From NCBI GenBank assembly GCA_017887325.1, contig JAGHIE010000001.1, positions 209,989-273,988 of the forward strand: 64,000 bases of DNA, in the 5' to 3' direction. A program made the translations under genes and the position numbers. Shown piece after piece: positions 9,564 to 19,605 of the stretch. Origin of the DNA: Oscillospiraceae bacterium (GTDB taxonomy: Bacteria; Bacillota; Clostridia; Oscillospirales; Ruminococcaceae). Positions within the stretch are counted from its first letter, which is position 1, and the number at the start of each line of letters is the position of its first letter. The notes under the pieces were generated by a model, which was not told the origin of the DNA, did not search any database, and saw only the letters and a list, made by a program, of their open reading frames with translations.

Positions 9564-9962
9564 ATGCAAATCACCGATACTATTGCTGATATGCTAACTA
9601 GAATTCGTAATGCGAATTCTGCAAAACATGAAACCGTTGACGTACCTGCTTCTAACATGAAAAAAGCTATTGCTCAAATTCTTGTTGATGAAGGTTATGT
9701 AAAATCATTCCAAGTGATTGAAGACGGTAAACAAGGTATCATCCGTATTACATTAAAATATGGTGAAAACAAATCACAAGTAATCACAGGTCTACGCAGA
9801 GTATCAAAACCTGGTTTACGTATTTACTCAAGTTGCGAAGATATGCCAAAAGTTATGAGAGGCTTAGGTATAGCTATCGTATCTACTTCAAAAGGCGTTA
9901 TGACAGACAAAGCTGCTCGTAAATTAAATGTTGGCGGCGAAGTTTTAGCGTTTGTTTGGTAA
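9564..9962 (+). CDS. rpsH: 30S ribosomal protein S8
   Basis: A 132-residue protein ([19 protein letters not shown]-terminal [20 protein letters not shown]). S8 is a primary 16S-binding protein and in many bacteria the translational repressor of the spc genes. AAGGAGG precedes the ATG. Confidence 0.98.
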   Translation: MQITDTIADMLTRIRNANSAKHETVDVPASNMKKAIAQILVDEGYVKSFQVIEDGKQGIIRITLKYGENKSQVITGLRRVSKPGLRIYSSCEDMPKVMRGLGIAIVSTSKGVMTDKAARKLNVGGEVLAFVW

Positions 9963-9977
9963 TAAGGAGGGGCTAGA

Positions 9978-10523
9978 ATGTCAAGAATCGGTAGAAAACC
10001 TATAGATGTTCCCTCCAATGTAGAGGTTAAAATCGACGGACATCACATTACTGTGAAAGGTCCTAAGGGAACTCTAGAACGTGATTTTCATAAAGATATG
10101 ACAGTTACATTAGAAGGAAACGTTATTAGTGTAACTCGTCCAAGCGAAAATAAATTACACAAATCACTACATGGATTAACAAGAACATTAATCAGCAACA
10201 TGATAGTGGGTGTATCTGAAGGCTTTAAGAAAGAGCTTGAAATTCAAGGTGTTGGTTACCGTTGTGCAAAACAAGGTAAAGATCTTGTTATGAACTTAGG
10301 TTATTCACACCAAGTAATCGTGCCTGAAATCGATGGCATCACAATCGAAGTACCAGCACAAAACAGAATTGTTATTTGTGGTCCTGACAAACAAAAAGTT
10401 GGACAATTCGCAGCAGAAGTTCGTGAAAAACGTCCACCAGAACCATACAAAGGCAAGGGTGTTCGTTACGTTGGCGAATATGTACAACGTAAAGAAGGTA
10501 AAGCTGGTAAAGGCAGCAAGTAA
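9978..10523 (+). CDS. rplF: 50S ribosomal protein L6
   Basis: A 181-residue two-domain protein (MSRIGRKPIDVPSNVEVKI; C-terminal RPPEPYKGKGVRYVGEYVQR). L6 supports the GTPase-associated region. Full length, AAGGAGG upstream, 15 bases after rpsH. Confidence 0.98.
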   Translation: MSRIGRKPIDVPSNVEVKIDGHHITVKGPKGTLERDFHKDMTVTLEGNVISVTRPSENKLHKSLHGLTRTLISNMIVGVSEGFKKELEIQGVGYRCAKQGKDLVMNLGYSHQVIVPEIDGITIEVPAQNRIVICGPDKQKVGQFAAEVREKRPPEPYKGKGVRYVGEYVQRKEGKAGKGSK

Positions 10524-10544
10524 AGGTAAAGGAGTGACTAGCAC

Positions 10545-10904
10545 ATGGTGAACAAACCTGATAAAAATAAAGCTAGATTAAAAAGACACCGTAGAGTTCG
10601 TGCTAAAATTAGCGGTACTCCAAGTTGTCCACGCCTAAACGTATTCCGCTCCAGCAAGCATATATATGCTCAGTTGATCGACGATGTAAACGGCGTAACA
10701 TTAGTTGCTGCATCTTCAATGGATAAAGATTTTGAAGGTTTCGGCGGCAATAAAGAAGCAGCTAAAAAAGTTGGTCAGTTAATTGGTAAAAAAGCTGTTG
10801 AGAAAGGTATCGAAACAGTTGTTTTTGACCGTGGCGGTTACCTATATCATGGTAGAGTAAAAGAATTAGCTGATGGAGCCCGTGAGAGCGGCCTCAAGTT
10901 TTAG
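10545..10904 (+). CDS. rplR: 50S ribosomal protein L18
   Basis: A 119-residue protein with a basic N-terminus ([17 protein letters not shown]), [16 protein letters not shown] and [18 protein letters not shown]18 carries 5S rRNA with L5. The start codon is ATG at 10545 (overlapping GTG). Confidence 0.97.
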   Translation: MVNKPDKNKARLKRHRRVRAKISGTPSCPRLNVFRSSKHIYAQLIDDVNGVTLVAASSMDKDFEGFGGNKEAAKKVGQLIGKKAVEKGIETVVFDRGGYLYHGRVKELADGARESGLKF

Positions 10905-10920
10905 TGAGGAGGTTATTCGT

Positions 10921-11421
10921 TTGGCTAGAATTGAAGCAACAGGTTTAGAATTACAAGAAAAAGTTGTATCCATCAATCGTGTTTCTAAAACAGTAAAAGG
11001 TGGACGTATTTTTAAATTTGCAGCACTAGTAGTTGTTGGCGACGGCAACGGTATAGTAGGTTTCGGTATGGGTAAATCTGGAGAAGTTCCAGACGCTATC
11101 CGTAAAGGTATCGAAGATGCAAAGAAAAACTTAGTTAAAGTATCTTTAAAAGGCACATCTATTCCACATGAAATCATCGGTGAATTCAGCGCTGGTAGAG
11201 TATTATTAAAACCAGCTCCAGAAGGTACTGGAGTTATCGCTGGTGGCCCAGTTCGTGCTGTAGTAGAAGCATGTGGTATTAAAGATATCCGTACAAAAGC
11301 GTTGCGTTCAAACAATCCATGCAACGTTGTAAGAGCTACAATCAATGGTTTAGCTTCTCTTCGTACAGTAGAAGAAGTAGCTGCTATTCGTGGTAAAGCT
11401 CCAAAAGAAATTTTAGGTTAG
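10921..11421 (+). CDS. rpsE: 30S ribosomal protein S5
   Basis: The start chosen is TTG at 10921 (166 residues, [16 protein letters not shown]), because AGGAGG lies at 10907-10912, 8 bases upstream. The frame also contains an ATG at 10873 but that overlaps rplR by 32 bases and has no ribosome-binding site. The dsRBD-like domain and [17 protein letters not shown] loop identify S5, a fidelity protein of the 30S. Confidence 0.96.
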   Translation: MARIEATGLELQEKVVSINRVSKTVKGGRIFKFAALVVVGDGNGIVGFGMGKSGEVPDAIRKGIEDAKKNLVKVSLKGTSIPHEIIGEFSAGRVLLKPAPEGTGVIAGGPVRAVVEACGIKDIRTKALRSNNPCNVVRATINGLASLRTVEEVAAIRGKAPKEILG

Positions 11422-11435
11422 GAGGCAGACTGATT

Positions 11436-11618
11436 ATGGCAAACACATTAGAAGTGAAATTAGTAAGAGGTCTTGCCGGTACAAGAAAAGACCAAATCGA
11501 AGTATTAAAATCATTAGGTTTGAAAAAAACTAATGATGTAACTATACAACCTGATAACGCAGCAACAAGAGGTAAAATCTTTAAGGTTTCTCACCTAGTT
11601 GAGGTTACAGAAAGATAA
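11436..11618 (+). CDS. rpmD: 50S ribosomal protein L30
   Basis: A 60-residue protein ([20 protein letters not shown], ending [12 protein letters not shown]). Small but exactly family length and in its standard place between rpsE and rplO. AGGAGG precedes the ATG. Confidence 0.95.
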   Translation: MANTLEVKLVRGLAGTRKDQIEVLKSLGLKKTNDVTIQPDNAATRGKIFKVSHLVEVTER

Positions 11619-11638
11619 CACAAGGAGGTGCAAGTACG

Positions 11639-12082
11639 ATGAAACTGCACGAGTTATCACCAGCAGCTGGTTCAACAAGAGAAGTTAAACGTATCGGTCG
11701 TGGACACGGTTCTGGTAATGGTAAAACAGCAGGTAAAGGTCATAAAGGTCAAAAAGCTCGTTCAGGAGCTGCTATTCGTCCAGGTTTTGAAGGTGGACAA
11801 ATGCCTTTACAAAGACGTATTCCTAAAAGAGGTTTCAATAACATTTTTGGAAAACATTTTGCTATTGTAAACGTTTCTGATTTAGAGGAAAAATTCGAAG
11901 CTGGAGCAGTTGTTGACACACAAGCAATTGTTGAAGCAGGATTAATAAAAAATACTGAAGATGGAATTAAAGTTCTTGGTAATGGAGAACTAACAAAAGC
12001 TCTAACTGTTAAAGTAAAAGCATTCTCTAAATCTGCTATTGAAAAAATTGAAAAAGCAGGTGGAAAGACCGAGGTGATCTAA
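11639..12082 (+). CDS. rplO: 50S ribosomal protein L15
   Basis: A 147-residue protein with the glycine-rich N-terminal extension ([19 protein letters not shown]) and [19 protein letters not shown]15 is a late 50S assembly protein. Ends one base before secY. Confidence 0.97.
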   Translation: MKLHELSPAAGSTREVKRIGRGHGSGNGKTAGKGHKGQKARSGAAIRPGFEGGQMPLQRRIPKRGFNNIFGKHFAIVNVSDLEEKFEAGAVVDTQAIVEAGLIKNTEDGIKVLGNGELTKALTVKVKAFSKSAIEKIEKAGGKTEVI

Positions 12083-12083
12083 G

Positions 12084-13376
12084 GTGTTTGGAGTACTTCA
12101 AAATGCTTTAAAAACTCCTGATTTAAAAAGAAAAATATTGTACACAATATTTATTCTATTCATATTCAGACTCGGTAATGCAATTACAGTTCCATTTGTT
12201 GAAACAAGTGGTCTGTTAGCTCAAATGAAAGAATCTGGTAATTCATTCTTTAGTTATTGGAACATGATGAGTGGTGGTGCTTTTGATAAAGCTTCTATAT
12301 TTGCTTTATCAATCACTCCTTACATCAATGCTTCTATCATAATTCAGTTACTAACTGTTGCAATTCCTTCTTTAGAAAGACTTGCAAAAGAAGGTGCTGA
12401 AGGTAGAAAAACATTAAATAAGATTACAAGATGGACAACAGTTGTTATTGCAATTATTCAAGCGTTAGGTTATTTCTTCTTATTGAGAAATTACGATGCT
12501 TTATTATCTGATTATCAAAAAGGTGCTATGCAATGGTTTGCAGCTATCGTTATTATAGTAACATTCACTGCTGGTGCTGCTTTGATTATGTGGTTAGGCG
12601 AACAAATAAATGATAAAGGTATTGGTAACGGTATTTCAATCATCTTATTTGCTGGTATTATTGCTAGAGGTCCTGCTGCTATTAATATTTTAGTTGAAAA
12701 CTGGAAACTTGGTGGTTTAAATTACCTATGGGTTCCACTAACAGTGATTGTATTTGCTTTTGTAATAGTATTTATTATTATAATGACAAATGCAGAACGC
12801 AGAATTCCAGTTCAATATGCAAAACGTGTTGTTGGAAGAAAAATGTATGGTGGTCAATCTAGCTTTATTCCTGTTAAAGTTAGTATGAGTGGTGTAATGC
12901 CAATTATCTTTGCTAGTGCATTCTTATCACTACCAAGTACAATTGCTTTATTCTACACACCAAAAAATGGTACATGGCAACATGCTGTATTAAGTGCTTT
13001 GTCTTCAACAGGTGTTGTATACGCTGTTTTATATTTTGTTCTTATTATTGCTTTTAACTATTTCTATATTGCAATTCAATACAATCCAGTTGAAATTGCA
13101 AATAATATAAAGAGTAACAACGGTGCAATTCCAGGTATTCGTCCTGGTAAACCAACAGTAGCATTTATTTCTAAAGTTATTTCTAAGATTACTTTAGTTG
13201 GAGCTATATTCCTAGGTATTATTGCTGTATTCCCAATTTTATTTACAGCTATAACAGGAATGAATGTTTCATTAGGTGGTACTTCCATTATAATCGTAGT
13301 TGGTGTTGCTTTAGACACAATGCGTCAAATGGAATCACAAATGACAATGCGTCATCATAAAGGATTCTTACAATAA
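12084..13376 (+). CDS. secY: Protein translocase subunit SecY
   Basis: A 430-residue membrane protein with about ten transmembrane segments. It starts at GTG (MFGVLQNALKTPDLKRK). Signature stretches are LGNAITVPFV, GIGNGISIILFAGI, ERRIPVQYAKR and the C-terminal VGVALDTMRQMESQMTMRHHKGFL. It forms the SecYEG pore in the cytoplasmic membrane. Placed one base after rplO, so coupled to the spc ribosomal genes as usual. Confidence 0.98.
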   Translation: MFGVLQNALKTPDLKRKILYTIFILFIFRLGNAITVPFVETSGLLAQMKESGNSFFSYWNMMSGGAFDKASIFALSITPYINASIIIQLLTVAIPSLERLAKEGAEGRKTLNKITRWTTVVIAIIQALGYFFLLRNYDALLSDYQKGAMQWFAAIVIIVTFTAGAALIMWLGEQINDKGIGNGISIILFAGIIARGPAAINILVENWKLGGLNYLWVPLTVIVFAFVIVFIIIMTNAERRIPVQYAKRVVGRKMYGGQSSFIPVKVSMSGVMPIIFASAFLSLPSTIALFYTPKNGTWQHAVLSALSSTGVVYAVLYFVLIIAFNYFYIAIQYNPVEIANNIKSNNGAIPGIRPGKPTVAFISKVISKITLVGAIFLGIIAVFPILFTAITGMNVSLGGTSIIIVVGVALDTMRQMESQMTMRHHKGFLQ

Positions 13377-13394
13377 TTTTAAGGAGGTACATTT

Positions 13395-14027
13395 ATGAAT
13401 CTTATTCTATTAGGTGCTCCAGGTGCAGGTAAAGGAACACAAGCTGAAGTAATTTGTGATCATTTAAATATACCTGCAATCTCTACTGGTAATATCATTA
13501 GAGAAGCTTTAAAAAATGGTACAGAGTTAGGTTTAAAAGCTAAATCCTATATGGATAGCGGTGCTCTTGTTCCTGATGAAGTTGTAATAGACATCATCAA
13601 AGAAAGATTAAGCAAAGACGATTGTCAAAATGGCTTTATTTTGGATGGTTTTCCAAGAACAGTTCCACAAGCAGAAGCTTTAGATGCTATGGGAGTTAAA
13701 ATTGATAAAGTAATTGATATCGAAGTTGCTGATGAAAAAATCATGAAAAGACTTTCTGGTCGTAGAGTATGTCAAGAATGTGGCGCTTCTTACCACATAG
13801 ACTACAAACCTTCAAAAGTTGAAGGAAAATGTGATAAATGTAATGGGGAAACAGTTCTTCGTAAAGACGACCACCCAGATACAATCAAAGAAAGATTAGA
13901 AGTTTATCATGAACAAACTGAACCATTGAAAGATTATTATGCAAAAACAGGTAAATTAACTATTGTTGAAGGCCAAGAAGAAGTTAAAGATACAACAGCT
14001 TTAACATTAAAAGCTTTGGAGGCATAA
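13395..14027 (+). CDS. adk: Adenylate kinase
   Basis: A 210-residue long-form enzyme catalysing AMP + ATP to 2 ADP. P-loop GAPGAGKGTQ at residues 7-16, NMP-binding ISTGNIIRE, DGFPRT, and a LID with a four-cysteine zinc site (CQECGASYH ... CDKCNG), typical of Gram-positive Adk. AAGGAGG upstream; one base separates it from map. Confidence 0.98.
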   Translation: MNLILLGAPGAGKGTQAEVICDHLNIPAISTGNIIREALKNGTELGLKAKSYMDSGALVPDEVVIDIIKERLSKDDCQNGFILDGFPRTVPQAEALDAMGVKIDKVIDIEVADEKIMKRLSGRRVCQECGASYHIDYKPSKVEGKCDKCNGETVLRKDDHPDTIKERLEVYHEQTEPLKDYYAKTGKLTIVEGQEEVKDTTALTLKALEA

Positions 14028-14028
14028 T

Positions 14029-14778
14029 ATGATTTCTTTGAAAAATTCAAGTGAAATTAAAAAAATGAGTGAAGCCTGTAAAATTTCTGCACAAGCTTTA
14101 AAAGTTGCAAAAGATTTTATTAAGCCAGGTGTATCTACTAAAGAAATTGATGAGGTTATTAGAAAATTCATTATTTCTACAGGTGCAAAACCTAATTTCT
14201 TAGGTTTATATGGCTTTCCAGGCAGTGCTTGTATTTCAGTAAACAACACAGTGATTCATGGTATCCCATCTAAAGAAATAATTCTTAAAGATGGAGATAT
14301 CGTAAGTATTGACACTGGTGCTATGATAAATGGTTTTAATGGTGATAATGCTTACACTTTTGCTGTTGGAGAAATATCTGACGAAGCAAAACAATTACTA
14401 AGAGTCACTGAAGAGTGTTTATATAGAGCGATTGAACAAGCGAAGGTTGGAAATCGAATGGGGGATATCGCTTATGCCTGTCAATCACATGCTGAAAGCT
14501 ACGGTTATGGAGTAGTTAAAAAGTATGTAGGACATGGTATAGGAAGAAAACTTCATGAAGACCCTGAGGTTCCTAATTTTGGAACACCAGGCCGAGGAGT
14601 TCGATTAGCGGCTGGGATGACATTAGCGATTGAACCTATGATTAATATCAAAGGTGAAGAAGTTAAAACGTTGTCTGATGGTTGGACTGTTGTAACGGCA
14701 TCTGGTAGCTTATCTGCTCACTTTGAACACACCATTTTGATAACTGAAGATGGTCCGAAAATTCTTACAAAAGCGTAG
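14029..14778 (+). CDS. map: Methionine aminopeptidase, type I
   Basis: A 249-residue enzyme that removes N-terminal methionine. Metal ligands are visible in DTGAMINGFNGDNA (two Asp), GHGIGRKLHEDP (His), IEPM (Glu) and the C-terminal EHTILI (Glu). Substrate His is in NTVIHGIPS. Full length, co-transcribed with adk and infA. Confidence 0.97.
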   Translation: MISLKNSSEIKKMSEACKISAQALKVAKDFIKPGVSTKEIDEVIRKFIISTGAKPNFLGLYGFPGSACISVNNTVIHGIPSKEIILKDGDIVSIDTGAMINGFNGDNAYTFAVGEISDEAKQLLRVTEECLYRAIEQAKVGNRMGDIAYACQSHAESYGYGVVKKYVGHGIGRKLHEDPEVPNFGTPGRGVRLAAGMTLAIEPMINIKGEEVKTLSDGWTVVTASGSLSAHFEHTILITEDGPKILTKA

Positions 14779-14787
14779 GAGGTTCAA

Positions 14788-15042
14788 ATGGAGCTAGGTT
14801 CTGTCGTAAGATCTAAAGTAGGTCACGATAGTGGTAGTTTTTACGTAATTGTAAAAATTGACGAAAGAGGATTTTATATTGCTGATGGTAGAAGAAGAAA
14901 ACTTTCAAAACCAAAAGTAAAAAATATAAAACACCTTGCAAAAACTAATACTATTGTTGATTTAAATGAGATTAATACTGATAAAAAACTAAGGCGAGTA
15001 TTATGGGAATTCAATTTTCCTCATAGTCCCGTCGCCGAATAG
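14788..15042 (+). CDS. KOW-domain RNA-binding protein, L14E-like
   Basis: An 84-residue protein whose N-terminal half ([20 protein letters not shown]) matches the KOW-type beta-barrel of the eukaryotic/archaeal L14E-L6E-L27E group. Genes of this kind sit between map and infA in many Clostridia and are annotated as RNA-binding proteins of unknown role. Starts nine bases after map with GGAGG. The link to ribosome or translation is from context only. Confidence 0.8.
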   Translation: MELGSVVRSKVGHDSGSFYVIVKIDERGFYIADGRRRKLSKPKVKNIKHLAKTNTIVDLNEINTDKKLRRVLWEFNFPHSPVAE

Positions 15043-15055
15043 GGAGGTTTTTTGC

Positions 15056-15274
15056 TTGTCAAAAGAAGACGTAATTGAAATAGAAGGTACAGTTGTTGAT
15101 ACTTTACCAAATGCTCAGTTCAAAGTAGAACTTCCAAATGGTCATACTATTTTGGCTCATATTTCAGGCAAGCTACGAATGAATTTCATCCGTATTCTGC
15201 CCGGAGATAAGGTGACGGTAGAAATGTCGCCATATGATTTAACAAAAGGACGCATTACATGGCGTTCAAAATAG
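15056..15274 (+). CDS. infA: Translation initiation factor IF-1
   Basis: A 72-residue single S1/OB-fold protein ([20 protein letters not shown], ending [12 protein letters not shown]). It occupies the A-site during initiation. The start is TTG at 15056 with GGGAGG 8 bases upstream. Confidence 0.97.
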   Translation: MSKEDVIEIEGTVVDTLPNAQFKVELPNGHTILAHISGKLRMNFIRILPGDKVTVEMSPYDLTKGRITWRSK

Positions 15275-15396
15275 TGGTAATCCACTGCTCATAAATTAAA
15301 AAATTCACATTAATATTTTGTGTAAATAACAAAATTAATAAAATAAGGTCGTAGGCGTGTTGTTTATAACAATTCGACTCGCTACTAAGGGGGTAA

Positions 15397-15516
<120 letters not shown>

Positions 15517-15617
15517 TAGTAAACCTTAATGTGGTTCATACATCTATTACAAAAACACAGACAAACGCTTGTGGCAAAATAGCCCTAGTGTAACACTGTT
15601 ATTGGAGGTGCAACTTT

Positions 15618-15986
15618 ATGGCTCGTATAGCTGGTGTTGACTTACCTAGAGAAAAAAGAATCGAAGTTGGTTTAACTTACATCTATGGTATTGGTCAAAA
15701 AGCTGCTGATGATATTCTTGCTGCTACTGGTGTAAACCCAGATACAAGAGTTAAAGATATCACAGAAGATGATTTAGCTAAATTACGTGAATATATTGAT
15801 AAAAATTACGAAGTTGAGGGTGACCTTCGTAGAAGTACAGCTCTTAACATCAAAAGATTGATTGAAATTGGATGCTACCGTGGTGTTCGTCATAGAAAAG
15901 GTTTACCTGTAAGAGGTCAACGTACAAAGACTAATGCTCGTACAAGAAAAGGTCCAAAGAAAACAATCGCTAACAAGAAAAAGTAG
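15618..15986 (+). CDS. rpsM: 30S ribosomal protein S13
   Basis: A 122-residue protein ([39 protein letters not shown]). S13 forms intersubunit bridges from the 30S head. GGAGG precedes the ATG after a 100-base spacer from rpmJ that holds no gene. Confidence 0.98.
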   Translation: MARIAGVDLPREKRIEVGLTYIYGIGQKAADDILAATGVNPDTRVKDITEDDLAKLREYIDKNYEVEGDLRRSTALNIKRLIEIGCYRGVRHRKGLPVRGQRTKTNARTRKGPKKTIANKKK

Positions 15987-16001
15987 GAGGGATTCTGAGA
16001 G

Positions 16002-16400
16002 ATGGCAAAGCAACCTGCTAAAAAACAAATCCGCAGACGCCGCGAACGCAAAAACATCGAACGTGGTGCTGTTCACATTCAGTCTACCTTTAACAATACA
16101 ATTGTAACTATTACTGATACACACGGTAATGCTCTATCTTGGGCAAGTGCTGGTGAAATGGGCTTCAGAGGCTCTAAAAAATCTACTCCATTTGCTGCAC
16201 AAACAGCTGCTGAAAAAGCTGCTAAAGCTGCTATGGAACACGGTTTAAAAACAGTAGAAGTTTTCGTAAAAGGTCCAGGCTCAGGACGTGAAGCTGCAAT
16301 CCGTGCATTGCAAGGTGTAGGTTTGGAAGTATCTATGATTAAAGACGTTACTCCAATCCCTCACAATGGTTGTCGTCCACCAAAAAGACGTCGTGTATAA
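16002..16400 (+). CDS. rpsK: 30S ribosomal protein S11
   Basis: A 132-residue protein with [18 protein letters not shown] and the C-terminal [19 protein letters not shown]11 lies on the platform next to the E-site. Standard alpha-operon position. Confidence 0.98.
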   Translation: MAKQPAKKQIRRRRERKNIERGAVHIQSTFNNTIVTITDTHGNALSWASAGEMGFRGSKKSTPFAAQTAAEKAAKAAMEHGLKTVEVFVKGPGSGREAAIRALQGVGLEVSMIKDVTPIPHNGCRPPKRRRV

Positions 16401-16423
16401 TATTTATCAGGAGGTGTACCAAA

Positions 16424-17050
16424 ATGGCTAGATATACTGGTGCGGTATGTAGAATGTGTCGCCGTGAGGGACAAAAATTATTCCTTAAAGGTGAAAGATG
16501 TTATTCTGATAAATGTTCTTTTACAAGTAGAGGATATGCTCCAGGTCAACATGGACAAAACCGCAAAAAAGTTTCTGAATATGGAATGCAATTAAGAGAA
16601 AAACAAAAAGTTAGACGCTACTATGGCGTTTTAGAAGGCCAATTCGCTAAATATTTCGAAATGGCTGAACGTAAAGCTGGTATGACAGGTCCTAACTTAT
16701 TATCTATCTGTGAATCTCGTTTAGATAACGTTGTTTATAGATTAGGATTTGCTAGTTCAAGAGCTGAAGCTCGTCAATTAGTAGTACATGGCCACTTTAC
16801 AATCAATGGTAAGAGAGTAGATATTCCTTCTTACCTAACAAAAGAAGGCGAAGTTATCGCAGTTTGTGAAAAAAGTCGTACTTCTGACAAATTTAAAGCT
16901 GTTATCGAAGCAAATGGTTCTCGCCCAGTTCCAATGTGGCTAGAAGCAGATAAAGATAAATTAGAAGGTAAAATTACTCGTAAAGCTAATCGTGATGACA
17001 TAGATTACGATGTACAAGAAAACCTAATCGTTGAGTTCTATTCTAAATAA
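16424..17050 (+). CDS. rpsD: 30S ribosomal protein S4
   Basis: The start chosen is ATG at 16424 ([17 protein letters not shown]), 208 residues, because AGGAGG lies 10 bases upstream; an in-frame ATG at 16370 would overlap rpsK. Four N-terminal cysteines (CRMC ... CYSDKC) suggest the zinc-binding form. The S4 domain ([20 protein letters not shown]) binds 16S rRNA. S4 often autoregulates the alpha operon. Confidence 0.97.
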   Translation: MARYTGAVCRMCRREGQKLFLKGERCYSDKCSFTSRGYAPGQHGQNRKKVSEYGMQLREKQKVRRYYGVLEGQFAKYFEMAERKAGMTGPNLLSICESRLDNVVYRLGFASSRAEARQLVVHGHFTINGKRVDIPSYLTKEGEVIAVCEKSRTSDKFKAVIEANGSRPVPMWLEADKDKLEGKITRKANRDDIDYDVQENLIVEFYSK

Positions 17051-17071
17051 TGGGTAAAACCCTTATTTAGA
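17042..17071 (+). other. Hairpin spanning the rpsD stop codon
   Basis: TCTAAATAA / TTATTTAGA with inner GGGT / ACCC forms a strong stem including the rpsD stop. There is no T-run, so it is more likely an mRNA processing or decoupling element before rpoA than a terminator. Confidence 0.4.
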
Positions 17072-17151
17072 TGGTGTTCAATCTTTACAATCGCCATGGG
17101 AACAAAGAAACAATTTGCAGAATTATTTTTGCAATTTAGGAGGGTTTATAA

Positions 17152-18102
17152 ATGATAGAAATCGAAAAGCCAAGAATTGAGACTTCTGAAATGACACCAG
17201 ACGGTACGTATGGCAAATTCATTTTAGGTCCACTTGAACGAGGCTATGGTACAACTTTAGGCAACAGCCTAAGACGCGTACTGCTCTCCTCTTTGCCGGG
17301 TGTTGCTGTTTCATCAATCAAAATTGATGGCGTACAGCATGAGTTCTCTACAATTCCCGGAGTTAAAGAAGATGTAACCGAGATTGTACTAAACATTAAA
17401 GGATTAACTGCTAAGATTCATGGCGAATCACCAAAAACTGTTTATATAGAAGCAGAAGGTGAAGGCGTTGTGACTGCTGGTGATATTAAAGCAGATTCTG
17501 AGATTGAAATCTTAAATCCAGATATGCACATTGCAACTTTAGACCAAGGTGCAAAATTATACATGGAAATAGTTATTGATAAAGGTAGAGGATATGTTCC
17601 AGCTGAAAGAAATAAGCAAAATATCCAAAACGTTATAGGAGCTATTCCAGTAGATAGTATCTTTACACCAGTAATGAAAGTTAATTACACTGTTGAGAAC
17701 GCTCGTGTTGGACAAATTACCGACTATGATAAGTTGAGTTTAGAGGTATGGACTGACGGTACTATTACTGTTAAGGAAGCTGTATCTTTAGCAGCCAAGA
17801 TTCTGAATGAGCATCTTAACTTATTTGTAGATCTATCTGAAGAAGCTGTTAATGCTGAAATCATGGTAGAAAAGGACGATAAAGGTAACGAAAAAGTCCT
17901 CGAGATGACTATTGAGGAGCTTGACTTATCTGTACGTTCATTTAACTGCTTGAAACGTGCAGGCATCAATACAGTGGGCGATTTGATAAACAAATCAGAA
18001 GACGATATGATGAAAGTTAGAAATTTAGGTAAAAAATCTTTAGAAGAAGTTATTCATAAACTAAATTCTTTAGGTTTTAACTTAAATCCAGAAGAAGAAT
18101 AA
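17152..18102 (+). CDS. rpoA: DNA-directed RNA polymerase alpha subunit
   Basis: A 316-residue protein. The N-terminal dimerisation domain has [20 protein letters not shown]; the linker is followed by the alpha-CTD helix-hairpin-helix ([20 protein letters not shown]). It dimerises to nucleate RNA polymerase assembly, and the CTD contacts UP elements and activators. TTAGGAGGG upstream. Confidence 0.98.
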   Translation: MIEIEKPRIETSEMTPDGTYGKFILGPLERGYGTTLGNSLRRVLLSSLPGVAVSSIKIDGVQHEFSTIPGVKEDVTEIVLNIKGLTAKIHGESPKTVYIEAEGEGVVTAGDIKADSEIEILNPDMHIATLDQGAKLYMEIVIDKGRGYVPAERNKQNIQNVIGAIPVDSIFTPVMKVNYTVENARVGQITDYDKLSLEVWTDGTITVKEAVSLAAKILNEHLNLFVDLSEEAVNAEIMVEKDDKGNEKVLEMTIEELDLSVRSFNCLKRAGINTVGDLINKSEDDMMKVRNLGKKSLEEVIHKLNSLGFNLNPEEE

Positions 18103-18163
18103 TTTTTATTAGTTTTCTAAATTTTACAAATCAAACACAAACCAGTAAGGAGTGAATTTCTAA

Positions 18164-18505
18164 ATGGCAGGAAGCAGAAAACTTGGAAGAGCCTCTGACC
18201 ACAGAAAAGCTATGCTTAGAGCTATGGTTACTTTTTTACTAGAAAATGGTAAAATCGAAACAACAGTTACAAGAGCTAAAGAGGTTCGTGCTATGACCGA
18301 GAAAATGATTACTCTCGGCAAAACTAACAATCTCCACTCCAAGCGTCAAGCATTAGCATATATCACAAAAGAAGAAGTGGTTAAAAAATTATTCGATGAA
18401 ATTTCACCTAAATATGCAGAATCTAAAGGTGGCTATACTCGTATAATCAAAATTGGACCACGTCGTGGTGACGCTGCAGAGATGGCTATTATTGAATTAG
18501 TTTAA
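18164..18505 (+). CDS. rplQ: 50S ribosomal protein L17
   Basis: A 113-residue protein ([20 protein letters not shown], ending [13 protein letters not shown]). L17 is at the tunnel exit. Last gene of the superoperon; a strong terminator follows 13 bases later. The genes usually found next in many Clostridia (ecfA, ecfT, truA, rplM, rpsI) are not here; rplM-rpsI lie 44 kb away. Confidence 0.97.
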   Translation: MAGSRKLGRASDHRKAMLRAMVTFLLENGKIETTVTRAKEVRAMTEKMITLGKTNNLHSKRQALAYITKEEVVKKLFDEISPKYAESKGGYTRIIKIGPRRGDAAEMAIIELV

Positions 18506-18517
18506 TTTGATATAGAT

Positions 18518-18548
18518 AAAGATGGTAAGTGAAACTTACCATCTTTTT
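18518..18548 (+). terminator. Terminator of the ribosomal superoperon
   Basis: A perfect stem AAAGATGGTAAGT / ACTTACCATCTTT with a GAA loop and a following T-run directly after rplQ. Confidence 0.9.
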
Positions 18549-18950
18549 TTGTGTCTATTTTATTATTGTATTTTAATAGGAATATATTAAATACACTTAA
18601 CATAAAATATAAATATATGAAAGTTTAGGAAATAAAAATTGCTTGAATTTTAATTTTTAAACAGTTTCAACATAGTTTTCAACAATATTTCAAAATTACA
18701 CTCAAAAAATGTAGATTTTTATCAATATACTCTTTGTAATAATAATAACTAACATAAAAATGTTGAAAACTTGTCAAATTAGTTGAAAACAACCTAGTGT
18801 TTATGGGAAATAATTTTTAACAATAAAATGTTGATAATATGTTATAAAATTTTAATTACTTTTAGTATAATAAAAAGTGAATAAAAATAAAAAAATATTA
18901 TATTTAACTTGAATTTTTATAACACAAATAGTATAGTTATTAAGGGAAAT
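18549..18950. other. Gene-free AT-rich spacer with GTTGAAAAC repeats
   Basis: No credible gene, promoter-terminator pair or structured RNA was seen. The word GTTGAAAAC or its complement occurs at 18674-18682, 18762-18770 and 18782-18790, and a related GTTGAAAA at 18970. The genes on either side converge on this spacer. See findings. Confidence 0.4.
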
Positions 18951-18988
18951 AAAAAACAACACAAATATTGTTGAAAATATCTGTGTTG
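18951..18988 (-). terminator. Terminator of the SLOG-family gene
   Basis: On the minus strand the 13-bp stem CAACACAGATATT / AATATTTGTGTTG (one G-U pair) with loop TTCAAC is followed by six T. It lies just after the gene at 19000-19548. Confidence 0.75.
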
Positions 18989-18999
18989 ATAAAAACGAA

Positions 19000-19548
19000 T
19001 TATTTAGGAGATATTATTTCAATTGGAAGATTATTGTCAGAAGTATGTACTATTATGACTTCAATGTTTTTCTTTAAAGCATATTGAATAGTTTTACCTG
19101 TACCACTGTTATAATCACCATTGAATACAGCTATTAATCTAGATGAGTTGTCTACTAAGTATTTATTTCTTTGTTGATAGCAACCTCTAGTGTAGTGTTG
19201 ATTTAATACGGTATTAGTGTCAGAATTAACAAGTACTTTCATAAACTTATTTTTCCAATATGTGTTATATTTGCTGTTGCATTGGTTAGCAAAAGGATAA
19301 ACAGCATGATGTTTAATTTTATCATTACTCTGTTTAAATTCAAGGAAAAGTTCAGAAGCTATAAGATCTACTCCTCTAGCCATTCCACTATAAAAATCTG
19401 TAAAGTCTTCATTAATACAATCAAGAATAAGTTCGTATAAACAGTCTGATAGTTTTTGAAGTTGTTCTTCTTTATTTATAGAGTCTTTAAAAAGTTTATC
19501 CGGACGATGTCCAGAAAAGCAGACACTATGACAAATATGTTTATCCAA
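19000..19548 (-). CDS. DUF1273 / YpsA-type SLOG-fold protein
   Basis: A 182-residue protein with the family landmarks FSGHRPDKL (residues 11-19), FYSGMARGVDLIASE in the middle and RNKYLVDNSSRLIAVFNG near the C-terminus. These are the nucleotide-binding loops of the SLOG Rossmann-like fold. YpsA of Bacillus subtilis affects cell division through an unknown ligand, so the assignment gives a fold, not a reaction. Monocistronic, GGAGGATAATATTTTTGG region upstream, divergent from alr. Confidence 0.85.
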   Translation of the reverse strand: MDKHICHSVCFSGHRPDKLFKDSINKEEQLQKLSDCLYELILDCINEDFTDFYSGMARGVDLIASELFLEFKQSNDKIKHHAVYPFANQCNSKYNTYWKNKFMKVLVNSDTNTVLNQHYTRGCYQQRNKYLVDNSSRLIAVFNGDYNSGTGKTIQYALKKNIEVIIVHTSDNNLPIEIISPK

Positions 19549-19605
19549 AAATATTATCCTCCTTTATAATACACACCAATTTTTAAGAAAAGAGAATGAT
19601 AACTT

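Noticed and set aside
10873..10920. Upstream ATG start for S5
   Set aside because: It overlaps rplR and lacks a ribosome-binding site; TTG 10921 has AGGAGG at correct distance.
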